A DNA stretch of 64,000 bases. Origin: Glycine soja (Eukaryota > Streptophyta > Magnoliopsida > Fabales > Fabaceae). The notes below the pieces were generated by a model. That model ran no database searches, was not told the DNA's origin, and worked only from the letters and a program-made list of their open reading frames with translations. Shown here piece after piece: positions 26,747 through 37,465 of this stretch. The position numbers were made by a program, and so were the translations under genes. Position 1 is the first letter of the stretch, and every line of letters starts with the position of its first letter. The stretch lies in contig NC_041016.1 in the NCBI RefSeq assembly GCF_004193775.1, positions 41,250,022 through 41,314,021 of the forward strand, given 5' to 3'.

Positions 26747-27978
26747 TGTTAGTGCTTAGCTCTACTGAGTTTTAAAAGATTGGCTAAGATTTTGTTAAAA
26801 CATAAGCACTTAGACAATGAAGGAAAGCTGGAGTTGCTGCACATGATGTCCAACGTTATGTCAAAGAATAAGATCGGGCTGCACAATGCACAAGGCAAGA
26901 TGAAATGTCAAAAGAAGAATTGAAGCTGCAGGATTCACGATGTCGGATACAATGTCCAGGACATCCTGCTCGAAAATACTGGAATTACTAAAAGCATTGA
27001 AGCTGCAGGATCCACGATGTCGGATACAATGTCCAGGACATCCTGCCCGAGAATACTGGAGTTGCTGTACAATGCAAGATAAAAGTCAAGTAGTGAAGCT
27101 GCAGGATCCACGATGTCGGATACGATGTCCTGACATCCGGCCCGATAATACTGGACATATAATTCTGTTATATCTTTAACAGATTATTGTGCAGTTAGCA
27201 AGAGATAAGAAGATCTATCTTTAGGAACGAATTAAAAGATAATTAAAGTTCGAATTTCAAAGTAGAAGAGTTCGTTCAGGGATTAAAGATTAAAGATAAA
27301 AACTAAAAGATCAAACTGCATCTTTTAGATCTTTAAGTGCAGATTTTCAGGAAGAATGATAGATCTCATCCAGCACAAGAAGTTGCAGCCCAGAAACGCA
27401 CACTACTATATAAACATGAAGGCTGCACGAGTTCTGTACCAAGTCCGGGATTGAAGAGTTATTTTGTGAGTTTTGGGACTTGAGTCTTTTGTGAGCCACC
27501 TTGATGGTACCCTAACATCAAGTGTTGGACCTGAGTGTGTAGAGTTGATCTCTAGTGTGTAGAGTTGATCTCTAGTGTGTAGAGTTGATCTCTAGTGTGT
27601 GGAGTTGATCTCCTTTGTTCAGAGAGCAATCTCTGGTGTGTATTTGATTTGATTGTAAACACGGGAGAGTGTTTGAGAGGGAGTGAGCGGGGTTTCTCAT
27701 ATCTAAGAGTGGCTCTTAGGTAGAGATCGCACGGGTAGTGGTTAGGTGAGAAGGTTGTAAACAGTGGCTGTTAGACCTTGAACTAACACTATTTTAGTGG
27801 ATTTCCTCCCTGGCTTGGTAGCCCCCAGATGTAGGTGAGGTTGCACCGAACTGGGTTAACAATTCTCTTGTGTTATTTACTTGTTTAATCTGTTCATACA
27901 TTCAAAGATAATCTGCATGTTCTGAAGCGTGATGTCGTGACATCCTGTACGACATCTGTCCCCAGTATCAGAATTTCA
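26747..27978 (+). repeat. 3' LTR of SIRE1
   Basis: 1232 bp, colinear with the 5' LTR at a constant offset of 8736 and with two substitutions (27901 T for C, 27905 A for G). It is followed by ACTGT at 27979-27983. Confidence 0.97.
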
Positions 27979-27983
27979 ACTGT

Positions 27984-28819
27984 TAGATCCTAGGGGTTCC
28001 AACAGTTCTTCATGATGTAGGCCAAGTTTATGACCGGGCTTAGGCACTTGAAGGTAAGGCTGTCAAATACAACCCCTTTGGCTCTACATAATGCAATGAT
28101 TAGAGCAGGGAACCCAAGTTTAGAGGTGTTGGACTGGGCTATAGAGGTCATCTGGCCAGAGATCAGCGCTCCTATGTTCATATCCAAGTGAGAGACTAGG
28201 CCAAAAATCAGCTTAGCTCTATCCACTGTCAAGTCAGAAGTATGTGATGTGGGGGCCAAGTTGGAGTATGAGAAGACACTCCACACTTGAGCTAGTGTAG
28301 TAAGATCCTTCTTGAAAATCCTCCCAAGATGGCCCTTAGAGTTCAAGATGAACCCTCAGCCAGGTATGCATAAGGCAGCCTCTATCTCTCTGTAGTCTGT
28401 AGGCAACCTGCAGTATTTGGAGTAAGCGGGTAATGTCTCCCCCTCAGGTAATACCACAGGTGTCTCTAAAAATGTGTTGAGACTGTCAGCATCAATCTTC
28501 ACCAAATGACCTCTAACTCTGGACTGCTTTGGTGGACGATCCTCAGAACTGTATGAATTGCATAGAACTCTTTCACAAAAGCCAGATCTATGCTCCCATT
28601 GACTAAATTGGTGAGGCGTTTATGGAAATTACGCCTCTCCAGCTCGGCCTTAAAGTCATCTAGCTTAGTGTGATATAGCTCTACTTTCCTCTCAGGTAAA
28701 ATGTTCATTCCCAGAACATTATCAGTGTATCTGGTCCAAGCATCTAATGAAGAGAATCTCCTTGTGTCATACTGAGATGTGAGCCTGGTACCAATGCTCT
28801 TTCTTTTTCTAGAAGCCAT
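27984..28819 (-). pseudogene. Athila-like extra ORF, N-terminal part with plant-transposon-protein domain
   Basis: Starts MASRKRKSIGTRL at 28819. It reads SSLDAWTRYTDNVLG, VELYHTKLDDFKAELERR and VKEFYAI, then a frameshift near 28510 (an overlapping frame carries RVRGHLVKIDADSLNTFL). Next come KDLTTLAQVWSVFSYSNLA, PTSHTSDLTVDRAKL, LGFPALIIALCRAKGV and NLAYIMKNCW, ending at a TAG before the SIRE1 target site. This is the domain often labelled putative plant transposon protein, in the position held by env-like ORFs in Athila elements. No signal peptide or membrane helix is seen. Confidence 0.8.
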
Positions 28820-28879
28820 ATGTAGACAGAGGAACCGAACAATTAATCAGGACATAGTTATTCACATTTCAAAAACTGA

Positions 28880-30360
28880 AAAATAAAAATGAAAACGACA
28901 TTGGCCGCTTAGCGAGACACACTTTGCTTAGCAGGCCTTCATAAAAGAACACCATCGCTTAGCAACATGTGGAGCCGCTTAGCGGAAGTTGCAAAATTTT
29001 TAGATTCTGCAGAATTGGCTTAGCGAAAAAGTGCCCGCTAAGCTGAACATGTGCCGCAAGGATTTGCGCTAAGCTCCTTGAAGTTTGCACTTAGCGGCAC
29101 CAAAATGAGCAAAAATTTCACTAAGTGTTGGGAGCTTAGCGAGTGAAGCTCGCTTAGCTCAGCGGATGCCGCAACCAAATGCGCTTGGCTCAGGAATGCT
29201 TGGCATAGCGCGCGGCTATCACAAAAAAAATGGTTAAGTTACCTGGGCTTAGCGATTCTACCTCGCTTAGCCACAAGTAGTTCAACAAGAGGATTAGTGT
29301 TCTTCCTCAAAAGATGAACTTGCTTAGTGCGGTAAGCGAGCTTAGCGATTTCTTCAGATAATGCTTACATACAATGAGTATTGATGAACTCGCTTAGTGC
29401 AACATGCTCGCTTAGCAAGTTCATCGCGTTTTCCAGAAAACACAGCCCGTTTTCTCACACTCTTCAAGCCTTTAAAAGGCATATCAAACATGCAATGTGT
29501 ATGCCATACTCAAGTCAGTATGCAAGCTTACATAGCCCTAATCTTAAACTAATTCTAACAAAACATAAAAACCCTAAAAATCTAAAGCTACAGTTAAAGT
29601 CTTCTACCCTAGAGTTAAGACATGAAAAAGAGAAAAAGAATCAAGGGACCTACTTGGATGGTGTATGATTGATGCTTCAAAGTCGAAAATGCATAAAGAG
29701 AGTATAGATGCAAAATGTGAAAATTTTTGGAAAGAGAGAAAGCAGAGGCGAGGTTTCTGTAATCTGGAAAATATGAGTGTAACTGCTGTTACACTCACTT
29801 AAGTAGTTTTTCGATACCTTCGCTTAGCGGACCGTTGCGCTAAGCGAGCAAGAGAGACATTTGGTTTCTCAACCAGGCTCACTTAGCGAACACGTGCGCT
29901 TAGCCGACGTTTCAAATTTGAATTTTTTTTTTGAACAGAAACTCGGCATAGCACAAGAGTACGTCCGCTTAGCGAGACCTGCAGATTAGAAAAGCTGCAA
30001 CTCTCGCTAAGCCTGGCCCTAGCCAATGTAGCTAAAATGATGCATCTTAAGTACAGAGGAGCACGCGCTTAGCTGAGAGGTACTCGCTTAGCGCTCATAT
30101 TGCTGCAAAGAATCTCGCTTAGCTGCCATGACTGGCGCTTAGCGTCATGGACCTCAATTAAGGCCGTAAGGAATTGCGCTTGGCGACAATAGATCCCGCT
30201 TAGCCACGAATAAGATGTCGCATAACGTTCAGGCTTAAGCTTAGCTAAATTAATCAACCTCAGGTACCAGGGTTGTGCGCTAAGCGCTTGAAACTAGTGG
30301 CTTAGCGCATGAAAGATTATGCGCTTAGCGAGAAGCAAGCGCTTAGCGAAAGGACTAATT
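28880..30360. repeat. Dense dispersed CGCTTAGCG/CGCTAAGCG words in Athila-like internal spacer
   Basis: About 35 exact or one-mismatch copies of GCTTAGC or its complement GCTAAGC occur in roughly 1.5 kb, at irregular spacing and in unrelated flanks. The longest are CGCTTAGCG and GCGCTTAGCG. Similar clusters occur in the LTRs (9328-9545, 15620-15845). No gene is supported: ORFs at 29381-29668 and 30069-30257 are repeat-derived. Confidence 0.8.
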
Positions 30361-30525
30361 TTCAAAAAGATTTTTTAAGTTTAAACTTAGTACTTTCCTA
30401 AGAAATTGAAACCCAATGATCAAATGCATGAAAAACCAAAAATAACACAAATTGAAACTGGGTTGCCTCCCAGGGAGCGCTTCTTTAATGTCATTAGCTT
30501 GACACTTTTACCTCGCTGGGTGATC

Positions 30526-31260
30526 TTACATTTTGGTTCTCACCTTCAGAACCTCTTGACCTTCTCCCATTACCTGTAAGCAAACATTGTGTTCTGGAGC
30601 AGGCTTGTCTTCAACAAATAATTCAAAATCAATTTTCTGATCTTCAAAACCTAACTCCAGCTTCCTCTTCCCCATGTCAACTATTCAGCTTGCAGTCAAC
30701 ATGAACGGCCTCCCCAAGATTACAGGGATGTCAGTATCTTCAGAGATATCCATAATCACAAAGTCTGCTGGGAAGATAAAATGCTTGACCCTGACCAATA
30801 CATCTTCAATTACTCCATAGGGCCTGGTAATGGAGCGGTCAGCTAATTGTAGAGTCATTCGAGTGGGCATAATCTCCAACTCTCTCAATCTTCTACACAT
30901 GGAGAGTGGCATCAAATTAATGTTGGCTCCCAGATCAATCAGCGCCTTTCCCACATTGACTTCTCCTATTGAACAAGGAATAGTTACACTCCCAGGATCT
31001 TTATGCTTAGGTGGAAGAATCTTTTGGATCACAGCACTACAACTTCCTTCCACTATGATGTTTTCCTGATGAATGTACTTGTGCTTCCTTGTCAACATAT
31101 CTTTCAAAAATTTGGAGTAGAGTGGCATCTGCTGCAGAGCTTCGCCAAAGGGCATGGTTATTTCAAGTTTCCTGAAAATATCCAAAAATCTTGCCAAATG
31201 ACGATCTTTTTCTTTCTTGGAAGGTACCACAGGATATGGTACTTGCACACCTTTGCCCAC
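30526..31260 (-). pseudogene. Athila-like retroviral aspartic protease region
   Basis: The open stretch 31260-30685 (191 codons) has EKDRHLARFLDIFRKLEI, MPFGEALQQMPLY, then ALIDLGANINLMPLSM with the active-site Asp in a DLGA context near residue 109, and DIPVILGRPF, the flap and C-terminal motif of Athila proteases. A TGA at about 30683 is followed in the same frame by DMGKRKLELGFEDQKIDFEL up to a TAA at 30526. Straight after this, KCQANDIKEALPGRQPSF appears, which normally follows pol. The whole RT-RNase H-integrase block is therefore missing. Confidence 0.8.
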
Positions 31261-31662
31261 AACCTTTCCACTTCTACTCTTCTCTGAAATCTTTTTTTTT
31301 CATTTTTCTCATTTTCTATTTATTTTTCTCCTTCTTTTTCTTTTTCTTGGTTCTCCATCTCTTTATTCTGAACCATTATTTTCTTCCCTTTTTCTTGATT
31401 CTCTTTACCCTTCACATCATTTTCCTTAACCTCAGCACCTGTCTTTTCACCCATTTGACATCATTACTTGCATAAACTGAGTCAAGGTCTCTTCCAACTT
31501 AGTCGTCCTCTGAAAGATGTTAGGCCCTTGTTGAATTGGCCTGTTTGAGGATCCACCCTGGTCTTTATTGAACTGGTTGCTAAGGTGTGTCCTCCACTGT
31601 CCTTGTTGATTATAAAGACCTTGCTGGAAGACTGAAAATCCTCCTTGAGTATACCCTTTCCT

Positions 31663-32796
31663 CTACTGATTCCCCATTAAATGAATTTCTTGAGTGTTTT
31701 CTTCAGTGGGGATGAATTGGCCTGTCTCATGAGCTTCACCATACATGGTACAACTTGTGACCTGCAAAATAGAAGAATGTGTAGGTTGTCCAATCGATAG
31801 TTTAGTTGGCAGCTTACCAAGTGTTTCTGTTAGGATCTCAAGTTGCTTAGATAGCAACTTGTTTTGTGCCAACAAAGCATCGTGTGATGTTAGCTCCAAC
31901 AGGCTCTTCTTTGTGGGTTGATGGGTTCTGTCCCTCAGAATGGCATGATCACTGGCTGGCATGTTCTCTATGAACTCAGTTGCTTCTTCTGGGGTTTTTA
32001 ACTTTATTTTTCCCCCAGCAGAAGCATCTAGTAATTGCTTGGTTTGTGATCTTAGCCGGTCTATGAACATATTCAGTTGGATTGGCTCGGAGAATCCATG
32101 GGTGGGAGTTCTTCTCAGTAAGTCTTTGAATCTCTCCAACACCTCACTCAAGGATTCATCATGGAATTGATGAAATGAAGATATTGTTGCCTTCCCTTCA
32201 GCAGTCTTAGATTCTGGGAAATATTTCTTTAGGAACTTTTCCACAACTTTTTCCTCGGTTTTGAGACTGTTACCTTTGAATGAATGGAGCCACCTCTTGG
32301 CCTCTCCTGCCAGTGAAAATGAGAAAAGGCTGAGTCTGATAGCTTCATCTGGTACACCGACAATCTTAACAGTGTTGCAAATCTCAATAAATGTTGCCAA
32401 GTGTGCATAGGGATCTTCATTAGGTAATCCTTGAAATAAATTCCCTTGTATCAGATGGATCAAAGAATGTAGGTAGGTGATGTTGTGCGCTTGCACTTCC
32501 GGATGTGCAATGCTAGTGAAAAATTGTGGTACCGAGCTACTTGAATAGTCCTCAAGGGTAGTCCTCTGGTTGTGCTCATCTGCCATGGTAACAGTTTCAG
32601 ACAAATGATTAGTGGATTCCCTTGATGATGGCGAATCAGATGATGATGAATCAGAAAAATGGGTCTCTTCCTCAAGAATGGATGCAACTGTTCTGTCTAG
32701 CAACAATTTCCTTCTCCTTTCAGCCCTGTTCCTTCTCAGTGTAGATTCAATTTCTAAGTCCAAAGGAACTAAAGTGCCTGTGGGAGATCTATGCAT
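31663..32796 (-). CDS. gag: Athila-like Gag (377-codon open frame)
   Basis: MHRSPTGTLVPLDLEIE starts a serine-rich N-terminus. The retrotransposon gag domain spans about residues 105-260 (PYAHLATFIEICNTVKI, LAGEAKRWLHSF, FLKKYFPESKTAEGKATI, RTPTHGFSEP). The frame ends at a TAG after LMGNQ, yet the sequence beyond it still reads RKGYTQGGFSVFQQGLYNQ and NQFNKDQGGSS in the same frame, so the stop is likely a mutation. No zinc knuckle is visible. It would supply the particle protein in trans-complemented movement. The PBS is about 140 bp upstream of its ATG. Confidence 0.85.
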   Translation of the reverse strand: MHRSPTGTLVPLDLEIESTLRRNRAERRRKLLLDRTVASILEEETHFSDSSSSDSPSSRESTNHLSETVTMADEHNQRTTLEDYSSSSVPQFFTSIAHPEVQAHNITYLHSLIHLIQGNLFQGLPNEDPYAHLATFIEICNTVKIVGVPDEAIRLSLFSFSLAGEAKRWLHSFKGNSLKTEEKVVEKFLKKYFPESKTAEGKATISSFHQFHDESLSEVLERFKDLLRRTPTHGFSEPIQLNMFIDRLRSQTKQLLDASAGGKIKLKTPEEATEFIENMPASDHAILRDRTHQPTKKSLLELTSHDALLAQNKLLSKQLEILTETLGKLPTKLSIGQPTHSSILQVTSCTMYGEAHETGQFIPTEENTQEIHLMGNQ

Positions 32797-32936
32797 AAAC
32801 AGTACTAACCGAACAACGGTTATCTAGTTTAATAAGAGAAGATAAATAAGAACAAATATTCACAGAAACAATCAAAGAATAACAAATAAAGAATAGACAC
32901 CTAAAAATGAGCTAACTTCACAAATAAAAAAAAAGT

Positions 32937-32954
32937 TCCCCGGCAACGGCGCCA
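32937..32954 (-). promoter_or_regulatory. Primer binding site, tRNA-Asp type
   Basis: The minus strand reads TGGCGCCGTTGCCGGGGA, six bases inside the 5' LTR end. It is the usual Athila/Calypso-group PBS complementary to the 3' end of tRNA-Asp. Confidence 0.9.
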
Positions 32955-32959
32955 AAAAC

Positions 32960-33360
32960 TTGTTCGCGGCCAGCAAGTGTACCGGATCGCACAAGTAGTA
33001 TAAAACAGTAAGAATCGAGTATCGAACTCTCGGGGAACTTGTGTTATCTGGCAAGTTATTTTGGTAAATAGGTGTCTGGCAAGAAGGATGCTTTGTAATT
33101 ATGAACAGGTATGTAAACTATCTATGCAAAAAGAAAGAAAATAACGCAAGAGAAATGTTGTCTAAAAACAAGTAGAGAACGCATTGGTCTTCCTAATAGG
33201 TTCCTGATGTTAAAAGGATGTTCTCTATCTAATAATGCTCATGTATTCCTATGTTGTCTCCTGGACTGCTAGACCCCGATTCCACATGATAGCTTAGCCT
33301 AATCCTGATCAAGCCTCGTCCGCAAATTCCTCTTGTAAGACTAAACTCAACCAGGACCGC
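32960..33360 (-). repeat. 5' LTR of Athila-like element, PBS-side part
   Basis: Matches 14601 to about 15000 of the 3' LTR. It is cut at 33360 by the Tat/Ogre-like element. The other part is at 50406-51257. Confidence 0.92.
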
Positions 33361-35384
33361 TGTCGCAACCTACCCTTCGGTGGGAGGGCGACGCGAGGAC
33401 TCACGGGTGCGTCTTCCAAGAAAGGAAAATGCGTAGAGTCGCCACCAACGTTTATTTGAAGAAAACATTGGAAAAACCAGAAAGGTGTGGTCTATGAACT
33501 TTAATCGTGAAAGGTTCGGGAGTTTTTTTTACGCCGGGGAAGGTATTAGCACCCCACGCGTCCATCACAAGGGACGACAACCTTTATTCAAGTGTGCGAA
33601 TATGACTTCAAAATGTTTTATTTTCCCTTTTTTTTATGTCTTTTTGTGTTTTTATGTTTTTTGTGTTTTTTTGTATTTTTTATCTTTTTGTGGTCGACAA
33701 GGGTGTTTCCCTCGCTCCTACGTATCCTTAATTGTGATGAGGAAATCAGACCTACGTAGTTCTTTTAGAGCTAAACATTGGTTAAGTTGTTTTTATCTTT
33801 TTTTGCAAGATATATTTTAACCGAACAAAAGGTCATTTAAGGTGTTGGACCATTAAACGATCTTTTGATTTTGAAAGGAGAGAAACGTTAAGGCATTGGG
33901 CCATTAACGATGTCTTTGTTTTTGAAAGTAGAGAAACGTTAAGGCATTGGATCATTAACGATCTCTTGGAGTGGTCGACGAAAGTGGAGCTTTTGCTCCT
34001 ACGTATCCTCAATTGCGATGAGGAAATTAGACCTACGTAGTTCTTGCAAAAGCGGTAAAGTTACATGTTGATTTTATGCTTTTGAACGGTCCATGTTAAC
34101 CGATAAAAGCAAAGAGGACCGTTTAAGGCGTTGGACCTTAAAACGGTCTTTAGTGACTTTTGCTGACAAAGCTTGATTTATGAGTTGATTTTAGCCTTAG
34201 TTTCACTTTGGTTATTAGTCAATTCATTCAAGGAAACTTCCAAAGAAAAACATTCGATTGATTTTTTTTGATTATTTTATTCAAAGATATTTTGATTATT
34301 TTATCATTATTTTGTTTTAACAGTGATTAAACGAGATTACAACATAAATGATCGGTTGAAATTCATTATATCATTTATTAGGCGAGATAACGGCTTAAAT
34401 AAACGGTTAAAGCACGTTAAAAACGGAAGAAAAGCAAACTAAAAGTAAGCGAAATTAAAGTGAAAGTACACAAAACAAGTAGGGACCACTAAGGGTGCAT
34501 AGAATGAATTGAAAGATTCGATTTCGGGAACTTACCGGTTTAAGATTGAAGAACGATGAAGAACGGTGAAGAACGATGAAGAATTTCCACATAATCGCTT
34601 ATGGAAGCACTTCGACTCGATTTTTCTTCACAAAAACGTGTTTTTTTGCCCAAAATAGCCGAAATGCATAGCCAAGGGGTCTGGAATATTTTTGAAACAG
34701 CCCCCCTCCCCTATTTATAGGGAAAAAGAGAGGTGCTTGCCACCCAGAGACTTAATGAAGAAGATTTCTAAGCGCACCCAAATTACTAAGTTCAGCCCCC
34801 TTTTCGTATTTTATGGAAAAGTTACGGAAGTGTTTTGGATTTGATTTTCATCTTTTTTTGTCTTCCCTTTCACTAATGTTAAGTGAAATATACTTACCCA
34901 AGGTTTTTGGAAATTTTACGGAAGCATTACGGAAGTCACGGAAGCCCCGGAAACCATTTTTCAAAAACATGGAGTAGCTTGCCGCCCAGTTGCTTCCTCC
35001 TTAAGCAACCCAACTTCCAAAATGTTCCGGAAGGGCCTAGACTCGAATTGCTATTTACACCCCTATCTTGATAAGTTCACCCCCTCATTTTTGTGTTTTT
35101 GGCTGTTTTCTTTCTGAAACGTTACGGAACTTTGCGAATTACGTAACAACACCCATTTTCTTTCTAGAATGTTCCGAAACTTTATGGATTATGCAACAAT
35201 GCCCTTTTTGACTTTCGGAATGTTGCGGAACTTGACGGATTGTGTAACAATGCTTCTTTTCGACTTTCGGAATGTCGTGGAACTTTACGGATTATTTAAC
35301 GATGGGTGTTAATTATCTCGAGGCGGTCAAGCGAAGGTTGCATGCCACCAAACAATGGTCCCCGGATGAAATTAGGGTATGACA
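33361..35384 (-). repeat. 3' LTR of Tat/Ogre-like element
   Basis: 2024 bp, similar throughout to 48304-50405 with scattered substitutions and small indels. It contains two copies of the TACGTA palindrome module (about 33690-33765 and 33970-34045), internal repeats of a GTTAAGGCATTGGACCATTA theme, and repeated TTCCGGAAYGTT-type units at 35110-35300. The purine stretch GTAAAGAGGGACAAT on the minus strand at 35385-35399 is the likely PPT. Confidence 0.9.
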
Positions 35385-35699
35385 ATTGTCCCTCTTTACT
35401 TATCTTTTATTGGAGATATAGGCAAAGTAAAGATAAGACACTAATTTCGTTCGAGCGGAACATCATTTGGCCGGTCAATATCTCAACCAGCGGAACTGTC
35501 ATTCAGAAAGAGAAAAAAGGCATCAGAAGCGTCAACAAAACTTCAGTGTCTTGAAAGTGATAAAATGGGACAACGACGACATTTCCCCATGCCATCGAAC
35601 TTGATTGCCCCCCGCCCAGTAGAGAAGAATCTCGTGCATCGTCGGGCTTGAATGTCTCCGGACGACGAGAGTAAAAACCTGCATAAATATTGAAAATAA

Positions 35700-37390
35700 T
35701 CAAAATCGGACGACCAACATCATCTTGATACCGTCGAATTCGTTCGCCTCGGTTGACGAAAGGTGCGGATGACCCTAAGGTATCTCCGCTTGCCAGCTGA
35801 CTTGTTGTCCCTGGATGACAAAAAGTGCGGAAATCGATGTTAGCTCTGCACATCAACGGGCTCGTTTGCCCCTGGTTAGCTAAAGGTGCGGATAACCATA
35901 CGGTATCCTCGCATGTCACCTGACTTCATGGGTCAGGATGACAAAAGGTGCAGAAGACGATGTTAGTCTCTGCGCATCAACGGGCTCGTTTGCCCCTGGA
36001 TAACGAAAGGTGCGGATAACCATACGGTATCCCCGCATGTCACCTAACTTCATGGGTCAGGATGACAAAAGGTGCAGAAGACGATGTTAGTCTCTACGCG
36101 TCAACGGGCTCGTTTGCCCCTGGTTAACGAAAGGAGTGGATAACCATACGGTATCCCCCTATGTCACCTGACTTCATGGGTCAAGATGACAAGAGGTGTA
36201 GAAGATGATGTTAGTCTCTGCACACCAACGGGCTTGTTTGCCCATGGTTGACGAAAGATGCGGATAACCATGCGGTACCCCCGCATGTCATCAGACTTGC
36301 CGTCTCTAAATGACAAAAGGTGCAGAAGACAACATTAGTCTATGCGCGTCAACGGGCTCGTTTGCCCTTGGTTGACGAAAGGTGCGGATAACCATGCGGT
36401 ACCCCCGCATGTCATCGGACTTGCCGTCTCTAGATGACAAAAGGTGCAGAAGACGACGTTAGTCTCTGCGCGTCAACGGGCTCGTTTGCCCCTGGTTGAC
36501 GAAAGGTGCAGAGGACGATGTTAGTCCCTGCGCGTCAACGAGCTTGTTTGCCCCTGGTTGACGAAAGCTGCGGATAACCATACGGTACCCCCGCATGTCA
36601 TCGAACTTGCCGTCTCAGGATGACAAAAGGTGCAGAAGACGATGTTAGTCTCTGCGCATCAACGGGCTCGTTTGCCCCTGGTTAACGAAAGGTGCGGATA
36701 ACCATATGGTATCCCCGCATGTCACCTGACTTCATGGGTGAGGATGATAAAAGGTGTAGAAGACGATGTTAGTCTCTGCGCGTCAACGGGCTCGTTTTCC
36801 CCTGGTTGACGAAAGGTGCGGATAACCATGCGGTACCCCCACATGTCATCGGACTTGTCGTCTATGGATGACAAAAGGTGCGGATAACCATACGATACCC
36901 CCGCATGTCATCGGACTTGCCGTCTCTAGATGACCAAAGGTGCGGATAACCATACGGTACCCCCGCATGTCATCGGACTTGCCGTCTCTAGATGAAAAAA
37001 GGTGCAGAAGACGATGTTAGTCTCTGTGCGTCAATAGGCTCGCTTTCCCCCTAATTGACGAAAGGTGCAGAAGAAGATGTTAGTCCCTGCGCGTCAACGG
37101 GCTTGTTTGCCCCTGGTTGACGAAAGGTGCGGATAACCATATGGTACCTCCGCATGGCACCGGACTCGCCGTCTTGGGATGACAAAAGGTGCGGATAATC
37201 ATATGGTACCCCCACATGCTACCGGACTCTTGGGTCGCTGGATAGCAAAGGGTGTGTGCAGGTTACTGTCGGGTGTCTCCACATGCCACCAGACTCTCGG
37301 GTCGCTGGATAGCAAAGGGTGTTTGCGGGTTACCGTCTGGTGTCTCCGCATGCCATCAGACTCTTGAGTCACGATAACAAAAGGTAGGGT
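35700..37390. repeat. Tandem array of 62-bp monomers in two alternating classes
   Basis: Class A begins GGTGCGGATAACCATACGGT and ends at GATGACAAAA. Class B begins GGTGCAGAAGACGATGTTAG and ends at TTAACGAAA. Both are 62 bp and usually alternate (124-bp dimers), with some A-A or B-B runs near 36860-37010. Each class holds an inverted repeat (GCGGATA..TATCCCCGC in A, GCAGAAGAC..GTCTCTGC in B). The array lies between the gag relics and the 3' LTR. No ORF here is meaningful. Confidence 0.9.
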
Positions 37391-37465
37391 GGTCGACAAA
37401 AGCGGGGCTTTTTCTCCTACGTATCCTCAATCGCGGTGAGGAATTCAGACCAACGTAGTTCTTGC
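37390..37465. repeat. Internal copy of the LTR TACGTA palindrome module
   Basis: GGTCGACAAAAGCGGGGC, CTCCTACGTATCCTCA, TGAGGAATTCAGACC and AACGTAGTTCTTGC follow one another. The same module occurs twice in each LTR of the element. It directly adjoins the 62-bp array. Confidence 0.85.

Larger units (their letters stand above)
18011..27978 (+). mobile_element. SIRE1: SIRE1-type Ty1/copia retrotransposon, full length and apparently coding-intact
   Basis: 9968 bp with two LTRs (18011-19242 and 26747-27978), TG..CA ends and a perfect ACTGT target duplication (18006-18010 and 27979-27983). The PBS, uninterrupted gag-pol, in-frame envelope-like ORF, G-rich PPTs and LTR order are those of the SIRE (Maximus) lineage described from soybean. 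The two LTRs have the same length and differ at only two sites (19165/27901 and 19169/27905, both transitions). At a commonly used plant rate of 1.3e-8 per site per year this means tens of thousands of years. It is inserted in the extra ORF of the Athila-like element, antisense to it. Confidence 0.97.

Noticed and set aside
29381..29668. Plus-strand 95-codon frame
   Set aside because: It covers a CGCTTAGCG-rich spacer, against the element's direction, with no recognisable domain.
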